From positions 1,550,001 to 1,614,000 of the forward strand of contig DASXDT010000006.1 of assembly GCA_036490475.1 (NCBI GenBank): a stretch of 64,000 nucleotides of DNA, read 5' to 3'. Below the pieces are notes generated by a model. It saw only the letters and a program-made list of their open reading frames with translations, was not told the origin of the DNA and searched no databases. Made by a program: the position numbers and the translations under genes. The stretch's first letter is position 1. Every line of letters begins with the position of its first letter. Origin of the DNA: Candidatus Tumulicola sp. GTDB taxonomy: Bacteria > Vulcanimicrobiota > Vulcanimicrobiia > Vulcanimicrobiales > Vulcanimicrobiaceae. Positions 8,645 to 17,465 of the stretch are shown here, one piece after another.

Positions 8645-9774
8645 CCGGCGGTGCGAAGGACTTTCCACGTTTCGTCTCCTGTCGATTGTAAGTAACCCGC
8701 GGTCGTCAATGCATCGAGCACTTCGTGCAACGCGGCGCGTTCGTTTTTGTTCGGCATGCCCGCCCAGCGCATCGCGAGCTCGTTCAACTCCACGTCGCCG
8801 GACCCGTTCAAGGCGTCCCGCACGAAGGTTGGCGAGAGCTTCACGCGTTCCATGCGCCGGGCGACTGGCTCCAGCGCGGCTTCGAATGGATCGGTCTGCG
8901 CTTTCGGCGTTTCGGCGGCCACCGGCGGGGCGACGGCAGCAGGTTCTGGTTGGGGGGCGGGTGCCGGTCGCGCCGGCGTTGCAGCGTCGTCGCTCGGCGT
9001 GGCCGGCATCTTGGAAAGTACCCCGTCGATCGACGCGGCGAGCAATTCGAGGGCGATGACTCCCAACGTCTGTAAGGGTACCGCGTTGACCACCGGACTG
9101 CGCCGACGGATGCCACGGAGAATCGCTCTCGCGACGCGCTGTGGCGAAACGGCCGGTACGTTGGACGAAACCTTCGAGCCCATCGCGATATGAAACTCGG
9201 TGTCGACTAAACCGGGGTCGACGTAGGTGACTGCGACGCCGAAGCCACGCAGTTCCCGCCTGAGTTGAATCGCTGCGGCACGCGCGGCGGCTTTCGCCGA
9301 AGCATATGCTCCGTACGACGGTAACGGCACGCGTGCCAACCCAGAGCCGAGGAACAGCAACTGTCCGCGGTTCCGCTCGAGCTGCGGGAAGGCAGCGCGC
9401 GCCAGACGCAGAGGACCAGCGACGTGCAGCTGCCACTGATAATCGGTGGCGGCCTCGCTTTGCTCGAGCAGCGGCCCGAACGCGCCCGCACCCGCATTGT
9501 TGACGACGACGTCGATGCGCCCGAATGCCTGCATCGCCGTATCGACGATCTTGCGCGCCGTTTCCGGAGATGTGACGTCGGCGGCGACCGTCGTGCAAGA
9601 TCCGCCGGCACGCACGATCGCATCGCGCAGTTCGGCCAAGCGTTCGGCGCGTCGTGCGATGGCGACAATCGCAAAGCCGTTGTCTGCAGCTAAGAGCGCG
9701 AGTGCGCGCCCGATACCGGAACTTGCGCCGGTGACGATGAGAACCCGCGATTGCGTGGGCGTTCGGTTATTCAT
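8641..9774 (-). CDS. SDR family oxidoreductase with C-terminal extension
   Basis: A 377-residue protein. Residues ~10-250 form a short-chain dehydrogenase/reductase: TGASSGIG (cofactor loop), NNAGAGAFG, a Ser at ~144 and Y157-x-x-x-K161 (YGAYASAK). A Pro/Ala-rich linker (ARPAPAPQPEPAAVAPPVAA) then leads to a ~80-residue extension (VELNELAMRWAGMPNKNERAALHEVLDALTTAGYLQS) that may be a small helical, winged-helix-like domain. SDR enzymes reduce or oxidise carbonyl or alcohol groups with NAD(P)H; the substrate is not evident. The start overlaps the end of the glycoside hydrolase gene by 8 bases, and the stop overlaps the following secreted-protein gene. Confidence 0.85.
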   Translation of the reverse strand: MNNRTPTQSRVLIVTGASSGIGRALALLAADNGFAIVAIARRAERLAELRDAIVRAGGSCTTVAADVTSPETARKIVDTAMQAFGRIDVVVNNAGAGAFGPLLEQSEAATDYQWQLHVAGPLRLARAAFPQLERNRGQLLFLGSGLARVPLPSYGAYASAKAAARAAAIQLRRELRGFGVAVTYVDPGLVDTEFHIAMGSKVSSNVPAVSPQRVARAILRGIRRRSPVVNAVPLQTLGVIALELLAASIDGVLSKMPATPSDDAATPARPAPAPQPEPAAVAPPVAAETPKAQTDPFEAALEPVARRMERVKLSPTFVRDALNGSGDVELNELAMRWAGMPNKNERAALHEVLDALTTAGYLQSTGDETWKVLRTAG

Positions 9775-11005
9775 GCGTGTCGCAATACTCGCGATACAGG
9801 TCGAACATGCCTTTCGGCAACGATGCGTAGTACTCGGCTTCGGCGGCGATCGGCGCTTCGGCCGGCTTTACTTCGCGTTGTTGCGCGGCGAAGGCTTGCA
9901 ATGCGTGAGCGACCGGCTTGAGCGATCCGTCCGAGCGGACGATGCCGAAATGCAACTCGTGCGGTGCCTGATCGAACGGGGGCAGCGTCGCGAGTTTCGG
10001 ATCGTAGTCGGCCCAACACCACCAAAAACCGCCGATGGCTCCGCGCGCGTGCAGACGGTCGAGCACGTCGGTGGCGTAGGACGCCATCTCCTCTTCGGTC
10101 AGGCATGCAAAGCCGGCAGCATTGGCAGGCAGTTCTTTTTTCTGCCCATATCCGGGTTCTCCGGGTAGCGGCACCCGATCGTAGGGCGATACCGTATTTG
10201 CCGGACACGTTGGATCGCCGAACTCGCTGAACAGCAATGGTTTTCCGGTAAACGAACCTTGCAAAGCGCCCAGAAATGGCACGACGTTGCGATCCAGCCG
10301 GCCGCGTGAAAACGAACTGTACACGGAATAGCCGTGCATCGTCGCGATTTCCCATGGAAGTGAGATGCTCGACGGTCGCAGGTGACGGTCGCGTTCTAAA
10401 TCCTCTCCGTGCATGCCGCCGGTAACCCATCCGCCGCCTGACGCTTCGATCAGCGTTTCCGATAGTTGTTTGCTCCACGCGGCAGCATCTTCGGGCGACG
10501 CGGGCTCGCGCAGGTTGCTGAACTCGTTGCCGAGATCCCAACCGTACAGGCCTGGATGGTCTTGCACGCGTTCGCCGACGGCTTTCACGAAGACGAGTTG
10601 CGCAGCCAGCAGTTTTGGATCGGCGTAAAAGTCGCCGATTCCATAATACGATTCATTCTCGTTTGAGATCGTGCGGAAGCGCCCGTGCGGCGTGTTGCGA
10701 TCGAGCGACCACGACGGCAGCCAGTTGACCCCGCTCATGTGCCCGCAAAACAGCGTCGGCATCGCTGTGAGGCCCGCGCTTGCAACCGCGTCCATCACGG
10801 CGTCGAAGTTTCTCAGCGCATTGGCATTCATCGAGTTAGGTGAAGGTTGAAACTCATCCCAATCTATGAAGAAGCGCACGACGTCGAGCCCGAGGTCGCG
10901 GATGCGCTCCATGTCCTCGCGAATTTCGCCGCGGTCGAACTGCCGCCAGGCGTACATCGCGCTGTGCAACGGCCAGTAGTTGATGCCTAATACGAATTTC
11001 GACAT
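9767..11005 (-). CDS. Cellulase-superfamily (GH5-like) glycoside hydrolase
   Basis: A 412-residue TIM-barrel glycoside hydrolase of the GH5/GH-A clan. The N-terminus LGINYWP and [15 protein letters not shown] fit the first barrel strands. The putative acid/base is Glu161 in [11 protein letters not shown] and the nucleophile Glu261 in LLFSEFGDP, 100 residues apart; [10 protein letters not shown] is the late-strand Trp motif. No signal peptide is seen, so it may work on intracellular or glycosidic intermediates, or be exported by another route. It heads a three-gene minus-strand operon with the SDR and the secreted protein. The 83-base gap to purE contains both divergent promoters. Confidence 0.82.
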   Translation of the reverse strand: MSKFVLGINYWPLHSAMYAWRQFDRGEIREDMERIRDLGLDVVRFFIDWDEFQPSPNSMNANALRNFDAVMDAVASAGLTAMPTLFCGHMSGVNWLPSWSLDRNTPHGRFRTISNENESYYGIGDFYADPKLLAAQLVFVKAVGERVQDHPGLYGWDLGNEFSNLREPASPEDAAAWSKQLSETLIEASGGGWVTGGMHGEDLERDRHLRPSSISLPWEIATMHGYSVYSSFSRGRLDRNVVPFLGALQGSFTGKPLLFSEFGDPTCPANTVSPYDRVPLPGEPGYGQKKELPANAAGFACLTEEEMASYATDVLDRLHARGAIGGFWWCWADYDPKLATLPPFDQAPHELHFGIVRSDGSLKPVAHALQAFAAQQREVKPAEAPIAAEAEYYASLPKGMFDLYREYCDTHE

Positions 11006-11088
11006 GCCGCGAGCGCTATTCGCGTTCGGCGCCCGAGCCTCTGCATGGGCGGCATGGAGGATTCGGCGGCGGGGCGAAGCGCGTCGTA

Positions 11089-11580
11089 ATGGCAGATTCG
11101 CGAGGCTCCGTTCGAGTCGGAATTATCATGGGCAGCCGGTCGGATTGGGAAATCATGGAGCCGGCGCGCGCAACCCTCGACGAATTGGGCGTCGGCTGTG
11201 AAATGCGCGTGGTGTCGGCGCATCGCATGCCGGATGAAATGTTCGAATACGCGGCCTCGGCCGCCGAGCGCGGGCTGCTGGCGATCATCGCCGGAGCGGG
11301 CGGTGCGGCGCATCTGCCCGGCATGACGGCGGCCAAGACGCTGGTCCCGGTCATCGGCGTACCGGTGCAGTCGAAGGCGCTCAACGGGGTCGATTCGTTG
11401 TTGTCGATCGCGCAGATGCCGCCCGGCGTTCCGGTGGCGACGATGGCGATCGGCGGAGCAATTAACGCCGCGCTGTTTGCCGCGCGGATCGTGGCGCTCG
11501 GCGATCCCGCGGTAGCGGAACAGCTCGCTGCCTACATGGCGCGCATGCACGAAACGGCGAAGTCGTCGACCCCCGAGTGA
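11089..11580 (+). CDS. purE: N5-carboxyaminoimidazole ribonucleotide mutase
   Basis: The 163-residue enzyme rearranges N5-CAIR to CAIR in purine biosynthesis, acting on the product of the adjacent purK. Class I PurE motifs are complete: [14 protein letters not shown] (phosphate-binding loop), [15 protein letters not shown], the glycine-rich [15 protein letters not shown], and [22 protein letters not shown]. Length is normal for the family. The ATG at 11089 is used. The stop overlaps the purK GTG (GTGA), a typical purEK arrangement. Confidence 0.97.
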   Translation: MADSRGSVRVGIIMGSRSDWEIMEPARATLDELGVGCEMRVVSAHRMPDEMFEYAASAAERGLLAIIAGAGGAAHLPGMTAAKTLVPVIGVPVQSKALNGVDSLLSIAQMPPGVPVATMAIGGAINAALFAARIVALGDPAVAEQLAAYMARMHETAKSSTPE

Positions 11581-12719
11581 CCGACCCGATACAAACGATC
11601 GGCGTGATCGGCGGCGGCCAGCTGGGCCGCATGTTTGCGGTCGACGCCAAGCGCATGGGCTACGACGTACTAACGCTCGACCCGCAAGAGCGTTCGCCCG
11701 CCGGACAAGTCGCCGACCAGCAAATCGTCGCGCGTTATGACGATCTCGGCGCGATCGAAGAACTTGGGCGTCGCAGCGATATCGTGACGTACGAATTCGA
11801 AAACGTCGCGATTTCGTCGGTCGAGCATCTGGAGAATTCCGGGCACAAAGTTTCGCCCTCGAGTTCGGTGCTGCGCATCACGCAGGACCGTATGCTCGAA
11901 AAGCGTTTCGTTCGGTCGTGCGGCATCGGCACGACGGCGTTTGAAAGCGTGGATGCTGCGGCCGATCTGCAGAGCGCGATTGCGACGGTTGGTTTCCCTG
12001 CGATTCTAAAGACGGTTCGCGGCGGCTATGACGGTAAGGGCCAGTGGCGCGTCGAGAATTTGACGCAGGCCGAGGCTGCGGTTACCGAAGCGAAAGGTGC
12101 GCCGCTGATTTTCGAGCGCGTCGTACCGTTTCGTTGTGAAGTGAGCGTCGTCGCGACGCGCGACGAGCACGACAACGTCGTCGCGTATCCGGTGGGCGAG
12201 AACCAACACCGGCACGGAATTCTGTCGATGACGATCGCGCCGGCCCGTATCGGGGCAGCGATCGCGGCGCGCGCGCAAGAAATGGCCGCGACGATCGGCC
12301 GTGGATTGAATCTCGTCGGTACGTTCTGCGTGGAGTTCTTCTTAACGGAAGATGGGAAGCTGCTCGTGAACGAGATCGCGCCGCGGCCGCACAACAGCGG
12401 CCATTACACCATCGACGTAACGCAGTGTTCCCAATACGAGCAACACGTGCGCGCGATCTGCGATCTGCCGCTGTCGCCGCCAATATTGTTGTCGAATGCG
12501 ATCATGATGAATATTCTCGGCGACGGCAACGGCGATCGCCTCGGCGGCGTGACCGACTTATTGTCGGACCCAACGATCGTGTTGCACATGTATGGCAAAC
12601 GCCACGCCGTCGCAGGACGGAAGATGGGTCACTTTACGATGCTGGTCGATGGCCCGCTCGATGATACTGCGATCGGGAAGGCTCGCGCCTCGCACGCGAA
12701 ACTTCGTTGGACGAATTAA
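11577..12719 (+). CDS. purK: N5-carboxyaminoimidazole ribonucleotide synthase
   Basis: The 380-residue ATP-grasp enzyme makes N5-CAIR from AIR, ATP and bicarbonate. It opens with [22 protein letters not shown] (nucleotide-binding Rossmann-like start) and has TYEFENV, the ATP-grasp stretch [18 protein letters not shown], and [28 protein letters not shown] at 11577 overlaps the purE stop. The gene's last bases overlap the stop of a small convergent gene (12716-12880) by four bases. Confidence 0.97.
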   Translation: MTDPIQTIGVIGGGQLGRMFAVDAKRMGYDVLTLDPQERSPAGQVADQQIVARYDDLGAIEELGRRSDIVTYEFENVAISSVEHLENSGHKVSPSSSVLRITQDRMLEKRFVRSCGIGTTAFESVDAAADLQSAIATVGFPAILKTVRGGYDGKGQWRVENLTQAEAAVTEAKGAPLIFERVVPFRCEVSVVATRDEHDNVVAYPVGENQHRHGILSMTIAPARIGAAIAARAQEMAATIGRGLNLVGTFCVEFFLTEDGKLLVNEIAPRPHNSGHYTIDVTQCSQYEQHVRAICDLPLSPPILLSNAIMMNILGDGNGDRLGGVTDLLSDPTIVLHMYGKRHAVAGRKMGHFTMLVDGPLDDTAIGKARASHAKLRWTN

Positions 12720-12880
12720 GGGGTTGTTACGCTCGAGCTGGCGGTATTATGCAGGCGATGTTGCGCGGCCGCTGCTTGCACCGCGATACCGAGTAGAACG
12801 ACGAGGATGACGACGGAAAACGACTTGATCAGAAACGGAAACGTCGTAAAATATCCCATCAATCGATCGTCAGAACTCAT
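12716..12880 (-). CDS. Small single-span membrane protein (54 residues)
   Basis: A short ORF with a strong Shine-Dalgarno (AAGGAGG about 5 bases before the ATG at 12880). It starts MSSDDRLMGYFTTFPF, continues through one hydrophobic helix (SFSVVILVVLLGIAVQAAAAQ) and ends with a short polar tail [14 protein letters not shown]. It is predicted to sit in the inner membrane. It ends four bases inside the 3' end of the convergent purK gene. It lies just upstream (5') of no close minus-strand partner except through read-through from the DUF3052-like/GT4 operon, whose last gene ends 21 bases before it. Function unknown. Confidence 0.7.
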   Translation of the reverse strand: MSSDDRLMGYFTTFPFLIKSFSVVILVVLLGIAVQAAAAQHRLHNTASSSVTTP

Positions 12881-12901
12881 TGAATCCTCCTTGGTGCGCT
12901 G

Positions 12902-13303
12902 CTAAGAACGGTTCTCGACCGGAATGACATATCGGGTCGCGGTATGCGTTTCGCTGTACGCGCTAATCTTGTTATCGATCAGGCCGGCGGCGAAACTGGC
13001 AGCGCGAACCTGGACGTCTTTTGGATCGGCGCCGCGACCCTTGGGGTGAAATATCCAGAGCATGCCGTTCATTTCGAGATGCTCTGCCGCGCCCGATATG
13101 CCGTCGAGGTCTTCGACTCGGTCGACCTTCAGAAAGATGATATCGTACCGGGCACGCAGTCGAGGAGAGGCCGATTTCGCAAGGCGCACGTCGAGCTCTC
13201 GAACGAACGCTGCGTCGTGCTTGCCGACGAGCGCGATGCGATGTTCTGCCCGAACACCGAGCTTGTCGAAGAGGGAGCGATGCGAATAGTCACGATCCGG
13301 CAT
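12902..13303 (-). CDS. DUF3052-like protein
   Basis: A 133-residue cytosolic protein (MPDRDYSHRSLFDKLGVRAEHRIALVGKHD...) that resembles the DUF3052 family: a short S-adenosylmethionine-methyltransferase-like alpha/beta fold with YDIIFLKVDRVEDL and a C-terminal MLWIFHPKGRGAD strand-turn. No enzyme activity can be assigned. The open frame extends upstream to 13504, but that part lies in the glycosyltransferase gene; the ATG at 13303 shares a base with that gene's stop (TGATG), pointing to translational coupling. It is the 3' gene of the amidohydrolase-GT4 run. Confidence 0.7.
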   Translation of the reverse strand: MPDRDYSHRSLFDKLGVRAEHRIALVGKHDAAFVRELDVRLAKSASPRLRARYDIIFLKVDRVEDLDGISGAAEHLEMNGMLWIFHPKGRGADPKDVQVRAASFAAGLIDNKISAYSETHTATRYVIPVENRS

Positions 13304-14451
13304 CAGGAGAACTTCAGCGATTTCGGCTTTTCCGGAATATCGGTGTACCCTTGCGGACGATCCCACCAATCGTGTTTGCGCGCGGCGAGCGTCCGGTGAT
13401 CCGGTTCCGGCGGTGCGCCCAGAGCGATCGCCTCGGTGTAGGCGGCGATATATCGGTCGATCATTCGTTCGTTCGAAAACGTCGCTTCGACATGCTGACG
13501 ACAAGCGCGCCGGCTGAGCTTTGCCAAGCCGGGCGCCTTCGCGACGGCATCCTCAACGTTGTCGCACAAGAAGCCGGTCACGCCGTCGACGACGATTTCG
13601 GGAATCGACCCCATGCGCGCGCCGAGAACCGGCGTTCCGCACGCCATCGCTTCAATCAACGTGAGGCCGAACCGCTCGGGTCGCGTCGTCATATGAACTA
13701 ATGCCAGCGCGTTGGAAAGCAATTCGTCGCGCGCTTCGCGTTCGACCGGGCCGATGAACTGCACCGCGTCGCCATCGATATGCGGCGCGACCTGTTCGTT
13801 GAAATAATTCTCGTCTTGCGGTATGCCGGCCATCTTGAGCCGAATGCCCGCGTGCTTGGCAACCTCGATCGCCAGATGTGCGCCTTTTTCGGGATGGAAG
13901 CGAGCGAGAAATACAAGATAGTCGCCCGGGGTGTCACGAAAAGTAAACAGGCTCGGGTCGATACCGTTGTACGTCGTCGCGAGATAGTCTAAACCGGGAT
14001 CGCGATCGGAATCCGAAATCGAGCAGAAGAAGCTGCGCCATGCGGCGTCGTAGTACGCCGCGAGGATTTGCGGAGACGAAAAACCATGAATCGTAGTAAT
14101 CATGGTCGGCAGTCCCGACGACATTGCGTAGGTCAGCGGCTTCCAATCGAAATTGTTATGGATCAGGTCGAATTCGTGCGCGCGACGGAAGAACTCGCCA
14201 ATGTGCAACGCGCCGAAGACGTCGCCGGAAAGCGCCGGATCCTGGTTGAGTCCGACCGGGACGATCGACGCGAGCTTGCCTTCGAACGTCGAGTTGCCGG
14301 TCGCGAACAGCGTGACGTCGAGTCCACGCCGGCGCATGCCATCGGCAATGTTGAACGCGACTTGCTCCCATGGGCCGTAGCCCGGCGGCGGCGACGGCCA
14401 CGAGATCGATCCGAGTACCGCGAGTTTAAGGCCTTCGAGGCCGTGCCTTAT
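13303..14451 (-). CDS. GT4 family glycosyltransferase, start codon uncertain (ATA?)
   Basis: A glycosyltransferase of the GT-B fold. N-terminal half: LKLAVLGSISWPSPPPGYGPWEQVAFNIADGM and DLIHNNFDW; C-terminal half: FLARFHPEKGAHLAIEVAK, the Glu-containing donor site RPERFGLTLIEAMACGTPVLGARMGSIPEIVVDGVTGFL. It transfers a sugar from a nucleotide-sugar donor; the acceptor is unknown. No in-frame ATG, GTG or TTG exists between the upstream gene's stop and residue ~29 (the M of IADGM); the only canonical start further out (GTG 14652) is deep inside the amidohydrolase. An ATA overlapping that gene's TAA (ATAA at 14451-14448) gives 382 residues and is used here as the best guess. Confidence 0.8.
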   Translation of the reverse strand: MRHGLEGLKLAVLGSISWPSPPPGYGPWEQVAFNIADGMRRRGLDVTLFATGNSTFEGKLASIVPVGLNQDPALSGDVFGALHIGEFFRRAHEFDLIHNNFDWKPLTYAMSSGLPTMITTIHGFSSPQILAAYYDAAWRSFFCSISDSDRDPGLDYLATTYNGIDPSLFTFRDTPGDYLVFLARFHPEKGAHLAIEVAKHAGIRLKMAGIPQDENYFNEQVAPHIDGDAVQFIGPVEREARDELLSNALALVHMTTRPERFGLTLIEAMACGTPVLGARMGSIPEIVVDGVTGFLCDNVEDAVAKAPGLAKLSRRACRQHVEATFSNERMIDRYIAAYTEAIALGAPPEPDHRTLAARKHDWWDRPQGYTDIPEKPKSLKFS

Positions 14452-15602
14452 GCGCGTACGAACTCGCCCGCTTTGACGACGCGCTTTGGATGCTGCAGCG
14501 CGCGGACATCCTGTCCGGCGTCGCCGTCGAGCAACAGCATGTCGGCGGGCTCGCCGATCGCTACGATTCCGCGGTGCAAACCGAGTAACTCGGCCGAGAC
14601 GGCGGTGGCGGCGTGCAATGCTTGCTGCGGCGTCATGCCGAGAAGCGACCACATCAGCTCGACTTCGTACGCGTAGTTCTCGTGCATGTTGTAGGGCGTG
14701 CCGGCGTCCGAACCGCCGGCGATGCGCACGCCGTTTTCGTAGGCTTTGCGAATGTTGACGAGCATCGCCTCGTTCACGATGTGGGCCTTATCGACGACGA
14801 ACTGCGGCTGATGACCCTCTTCCAAGTGTGCCAGGATACAAGTCGGTGCGCTCAGCGTCGGCACGAGATACGTACCCCGTTCCTTGAATAGCGCGATGGC
14901 CTCATCGTCGAGCATGTGCCCGTGCTCGATCGAATCCACACCGGCGCGCAAGGCATTCTTGATACCCAGGGTCCCGATCGCGTGCGCAGCAACGCGCATT
15001 CCGTGGCGATGCGCCTCATCGACGGCTGACGTGAGCTCGTCGGGTGTAAGCTGCGCATTGCCCGGCACGGCGCCGCGGGTCAACACGCCGCCGGTCGCGA
15101 TCAGCTTGATGCAATCCGCACCGGCTAACAGCTGCTCGCGCACGGCTTTACGCGCGTCCCACGGAGAATCGACGGCGCGTCCCAGAAACCAGCCGTGTCC
15201 GCCGGTCATACACAACACCGCGCCGGCAGCTCGTATGCGCGGGCCGTCGATCGTGCCGGCCGTAGTGCCGTCGCGGATGTCTTGCGCGATCGCGTTCGAG
15301 CTGCCGAGATCTCGAATGGTCGTCACGCCGGCTGCCAAACTCTTGCGAGCGTTGGCGACGGCTCGTAGCAGCCGCTGGCCGGGCGTCGATGACGCAATCG
15401 CACCCATAACGTCCGCCTCACCCGACATTTCGAGGTGCGCGTGCGCGTTGACCAATCCCGGCGTTACGGAGGCCGCTCGCGCGTCGCACTCACCGCTCGC
15501 AACGCGAAGCTCGGCGATTTTGCCATCGGCGACGACGATATCGACGTTGCTCTTCGGGGGCTCTAGTGTTCCGTCGTACAGCAGTCCGGCTCGAACGATC
15601 AT
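14448..15602 (-). CDS. Amidohydrolase family protein (imidazolonepropionase-like)
   Basis: A 384-residue metal-dependent hydrolase. Visible signatures of the amidohydrolase TIM barrel are TPGLVNAHAHLEM (first metal His pair), GADCIKLIATGG (the Lys usually carbamylated), RVAAHAIGTLGIKNALRAGVDSIEHGHMLD (two metal His) and GGSDAGTPYN (metal Asp). A small beta-sandwich is formed by the N- and C-terminal strands (VTPGL, PADMLLLDGD). Such enzymes split cyclic amides, dipeptides or similar C-N bonds; the substrate is not defined. Its TAA stop overlaps the presumed start of the GT4 gene. Confidence 0.88.
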   Translation of the reverse strand: MIVRAGLLYDGTLEPPKSNVDIVVADGKIAELRVASGECDARAASVTPGLVNAHAHLEMSGEADVMGAIASSTPGQRLLRAVANARKSLAAGVTTIRDLGSSNAIAQDIRDGTTAGTIDGPRIRAAGAVLCMTGGHGWFLGRAVDSPWDARKAVREQLLAGADCIKLIATGGVLTRGAVPGNAQLTPDELTSAVDEAHRHGMRVAAHAIGTLGIKNALRAGVDSIEHGHMLDDEAIALFKERGTYLVPTLSAPTCILAHLEEGHQPQFVVDKAHIVNEAMLVNIRKAYENGVRIAGGSDAGTPYNMHENYAYEVELMWSLLGMTPQQALHAATAVSAELLGLHRGIVAIGEPADMLLLDGDAGQDVRALQHPKRVVKAGEFVRA

Positions 15603-15839
15603 TTATTCCTCAAATGGGACGGGAAGAACGCGCAATCGCACGTGGTACGTTTGCTCGAGGTCGTATTCGATGTCCGACAACAGTTTCATGACACCGTGCA
15701 GCTTCGAAACCGGCACGCTAACGTGATAATCGTAACCGTCGCGCGAGCTTCTCAGCGTCGAGAGGTCGACCAGTGGCGCGAGCTTCGAGAAGAGTACCGC
15801 TTCGGCGTCCGACCTCGACTGATGCGCGGCGTCGTTCAC
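15603..15839 (-). CDS. Small partner protein of the HEPN gene
   Basis: A 78-residue soluble protein (MNDAAHQSRSDAEAVLFSKLAPL... DIEYDLEQTYHVRLRVLPVPFEE). I do not recognise it. The GTG at 15839 overlaps the stop of the HEPN gene (GTGA), so the two are expressed together. The position is that of an antitoxin in a HEPN module, yet the G-S-x-A-R-G and D-x-D motifs of MNT antitoxins are missing. The C-terminal D-x-E-x-D-L-E...V-x-L-V-P pattern is slightly reminiscent of the end of MNT domains, but this is weak. It is followed at once by the amidohydrolase gene at 15602. Confidence 0.6.
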   Translation of the reverse strand: MNDAAHQSRSDAEAVLFSKLAPLVDLSTLRSSRDGYDYHVSVPVSKLHGVMKLLSDIEYDLEQTYHVRLRVLPVPFEE

Positions 15840-16300
15840 TTCAACAGCCTTCGCAGGTCGCGGGCGATATCATCCGCCCACGCGAGGTACTCGTCGGCCT
15901 CGGCGCGCGAAAATGGTTCCGCGACGTCGGTAGGGCCATAATCGGCCAATTTCCGCGCCTTTTGCAATGAGTTGGTCCTCTTGGCGGCTTCAGAGGGCGA
16001 TAGCCGCGCGTCGGTAACGCCGGGCGCATTCCCGGCTTCGATGTTTCCGGAGTTCTGGCCGTCGTACAGCGCCTTTACCAGATCGACCGTTTCGTTGTGG
16101 CTAAAATGACCCTCGTAGAACGTTTGACCGGGATGCCGGTTCGCGACGCGCATCTCGAAAAGTTCGCCGGCGAACGCCGCGGTGCAGTAGACGGTGTAAT
16201 ACGCCCGCGCGATCGCCTGCAGATAGCAGCCATTATTTCGCAGCACGCGGATTGCGCTTTGCAGTCTTGCTTCTTGAACGTCAAGCTGATCGCGGGTCAC
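15836..16300 (-). CDS. HEPN domain protein
   Basis: A 154-residue helical protein with hallmarks of the HEPN/UPF0332 group: a helix ending AIRVLRNNGCYLQAIARAYYTVYCTAAFAGELF (A-R-A-Y-Y pattern) and, near the C-terminus, LQKARKLADYGPTDV followed by a last helix RAEADEYLAWADDIARDLRRLL. HEPN proteins are often ribonuclease toxins or components of defence modules, but many small members are inactive or RNA-binding; a clear R-x4-6-H catalytic motif is not seen here. GTG at 16300 has no obvious Shine-Dalgarno site. It heads a two-gene unit with the 78-residue protein, behind an imperfect palindrome. Confidence 0.75.
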   Translation of the reverse strand: MTRDQLDVQEARLQSAIRVLRNNGCYLQAIARAYYTVYCTAAFAGELFEMRVANRHPGQTFYEGHFSHNETVDLVKALYDGQNSGNIEAGNAPGVTDARLSPSEAAKRTNSLQKARKLADYGPTDVAEPFSRAEADEYLAWADDIARDLRRLLK

Positions 16301-16330
16301 AAAAAGTAGCCGACTCTTCCAAATATATGC

Positions 16331-16358
16331 ATACAGAGCAACTGAGTTGCTCTTGTAT
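16331..16358. promoter_or_regulatory. Palindromic operator upstream of the HEPN pair
   Basis: A perfect 17-bp palindrome GAGCAACTGAGTTGCTC at 16336-16352 extends to imperfect 13-14 bp arms (ATACA-GAGCAACT / AGTTGCTC-TTGTAT). It sits 30-60 bases upstream of the HEPN start, next to an AT-rich stretch (TATGCATATATT on the minus strand) that could contain the -10 box. A further GAGCAAC half-site lies near 16372. This is the layout of an autoregulatory operator of a toxin-antitoxin-like module; the binding protein is not known. Confidence 0.5.
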
Positions 16359-16403
16359 CGTAGACGAAGACGAGCAACATCTCAAGTGCCTAGCCTAGAT
16401 TAT

Positions 16404-16435
16404 CCGGCGCTCGAACGACCGAGATCGAGCGCCGG
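16404..16435 (-). terminator. Terminator hairpin of the propeller lipoprotein gene
   Basis: A perfect 10-bp inverted repeat, CCGGCGCTCG at 16404-16413 and CGAGCGCCGG at 16426-16435, with a 12-base loop, lies 11 bases past the stop of the minus-strand lipoprotein gene at 16447. No long T-run follows on the minus strand, so termination may be partial or Rho-assisted. Confidence 0.6.
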
Positions 16436-16446
16436 AGTCTGGCGTT

Positions 16447-17436
16447 TTACAACGGAAACGGAGGACTGACGGCCACGCCGGTCGGCTTGCCGCCGAGGCT
16501 GTATACCTGCTTTGACGTGCCGCCTGCCGGAAAGTCGAAGTGCTCGCCCGATCCCCCACCGGTATTTACCGTGTACACCGAGTTGCCGGATTTCGTGAAC
16601 GCAAAGGCCGTCGGTTGGATCGTGTACTTGCTGTTGAGCGGCGTTACGGCGAACTTTACGAGCGCATTGGCGAAAGCCGTGTATGTCACGATCGTTTCGG
16701 CCGTGGCGTCGATGATCGATAGTCGCTTGTGCGGGCCAAACTGTAGGCTCCCGGGATACTCCATGCCGTAATCCGACTGCAGCTCGTTGTAGTTACTGCC
16801 CGAGCATTCGCCTTGAACGATCGACACGACGACTTTCTTTTTGACGAAACCGTCGAAATAGAAGTCGCCGGCGGAATCGAACGCGCCGAAACCGACGCTG
16901 GTGTAATCCGGAGTGAGAATGGTCGAGCACGGCGTCGTTTTGCCCTTCGCGTACAGCACGATGCTGCCGGATCCGGCCGGGCATCCTTTCGCCGTGGAGC
17001 ATTCGTTGGTCACTGCGACCGTGCCATCCGCAGCCACCGCGACTCCGCGCGGAATGTAGCCCTCATCGTCGATGGTTTCGATCGGCGCCCCGTTGTAGGG
17101 AGACTCGAAGACCGGTACGCTCTGATCGCCGCTATCGGCGACGTACACTCGATTCTCTGCGTCGACTGCCAAACCGGCCGGCTTATGTAAATAGCTGATA
17201 ATGCCGACTAAGTCAGGCTTCGTGCGCTCCCAGATTTCGACGTAGTTCTCCTTAGCGTTGGCAAAAAAGACCAACGAGTCGTTCGGGCCGATCGCGGCGC
17301 CTTTCGCGTGCTGCGTCGTCGCAGGCTGCACTCCAGCGGCGGCCGGCAAATTCGACGATGGGGAGAGCGAGCCGTTCGAGCAGCCGGCAAGCAAAGCGAG
17401 GGCGCCGAGCACGGCAATAGACCGAGTGTTGAACAA
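16447..17436 (-). CDS. Beta-propeller (NHL-like) lipoprotein
   Basis: A 329-residue lipoprotein: signal peptide with lipobox (LALLAGC|S), a Ser/Pro/Ala linker, then repeated YWTD/NHL-like blades such as KPAGLAVDAENRVYVADSG, IPRGVAVAADGTVAVTN, GFGAFDSAGDFYFDGF and YPGSLQFGPHKRLSIID. It should be anchored in the envelope. The family occurs several times in this window (31044, 57238, 61251, 63701, and more distantly 62345). Ligand unknown; propellers of this kind often bind proteins or polymers. It is followed by a strong hairpin. It is not obviously in an operon with the HMG-CoA lyase gene 29 bases upstream, though read-through is possible. Confidence 0.85.
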   Translation of the reverse strand: MFNTRSIAVLGALALLAGCSNGSLSPSSNLPAAAGVQPATTQHAKGAAIGPNDSLVFFANAKENYVEIWERTKPDLVGIISYLHKPAGLAVDAENRVYVADSGDQSVPVFESPYNGAPIETIDDEGYIPRGVAVAADGTVAVTNECSTAKGCPAGSGSIVLYAKGKTTPCSTILTPDYTSVGFGAFDSAGDFYFDGFVKKKVVVSIVQGECSGSNYNELQSDYGMEYPGSLQFGPHKRLSIIDATAETIVTYTAFANALVKFAVTPLNSKYTIQPTAFAFTKSGNSVYTVNTGGGSGEHFDFPAGGTSKQVYSLGGKPTGVAVSPPFPL

Positions 17437-17465
17437 AGTGGGATCCTCCAGAGAAAGGGGCGTTC

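Noticed and set aside
8645-9598. Long open upstream extension of the secreted-protein gene
   Set aside because: Arg/Cys-rich shadow frame of the SDR gene; a signal peptide begins at 8644.
13304-13504. N-terminal extension of the DUF3052-like gene
   Set aside because: Lies within the GT4 coding region in another frame; a TGATG junction marks the true start.
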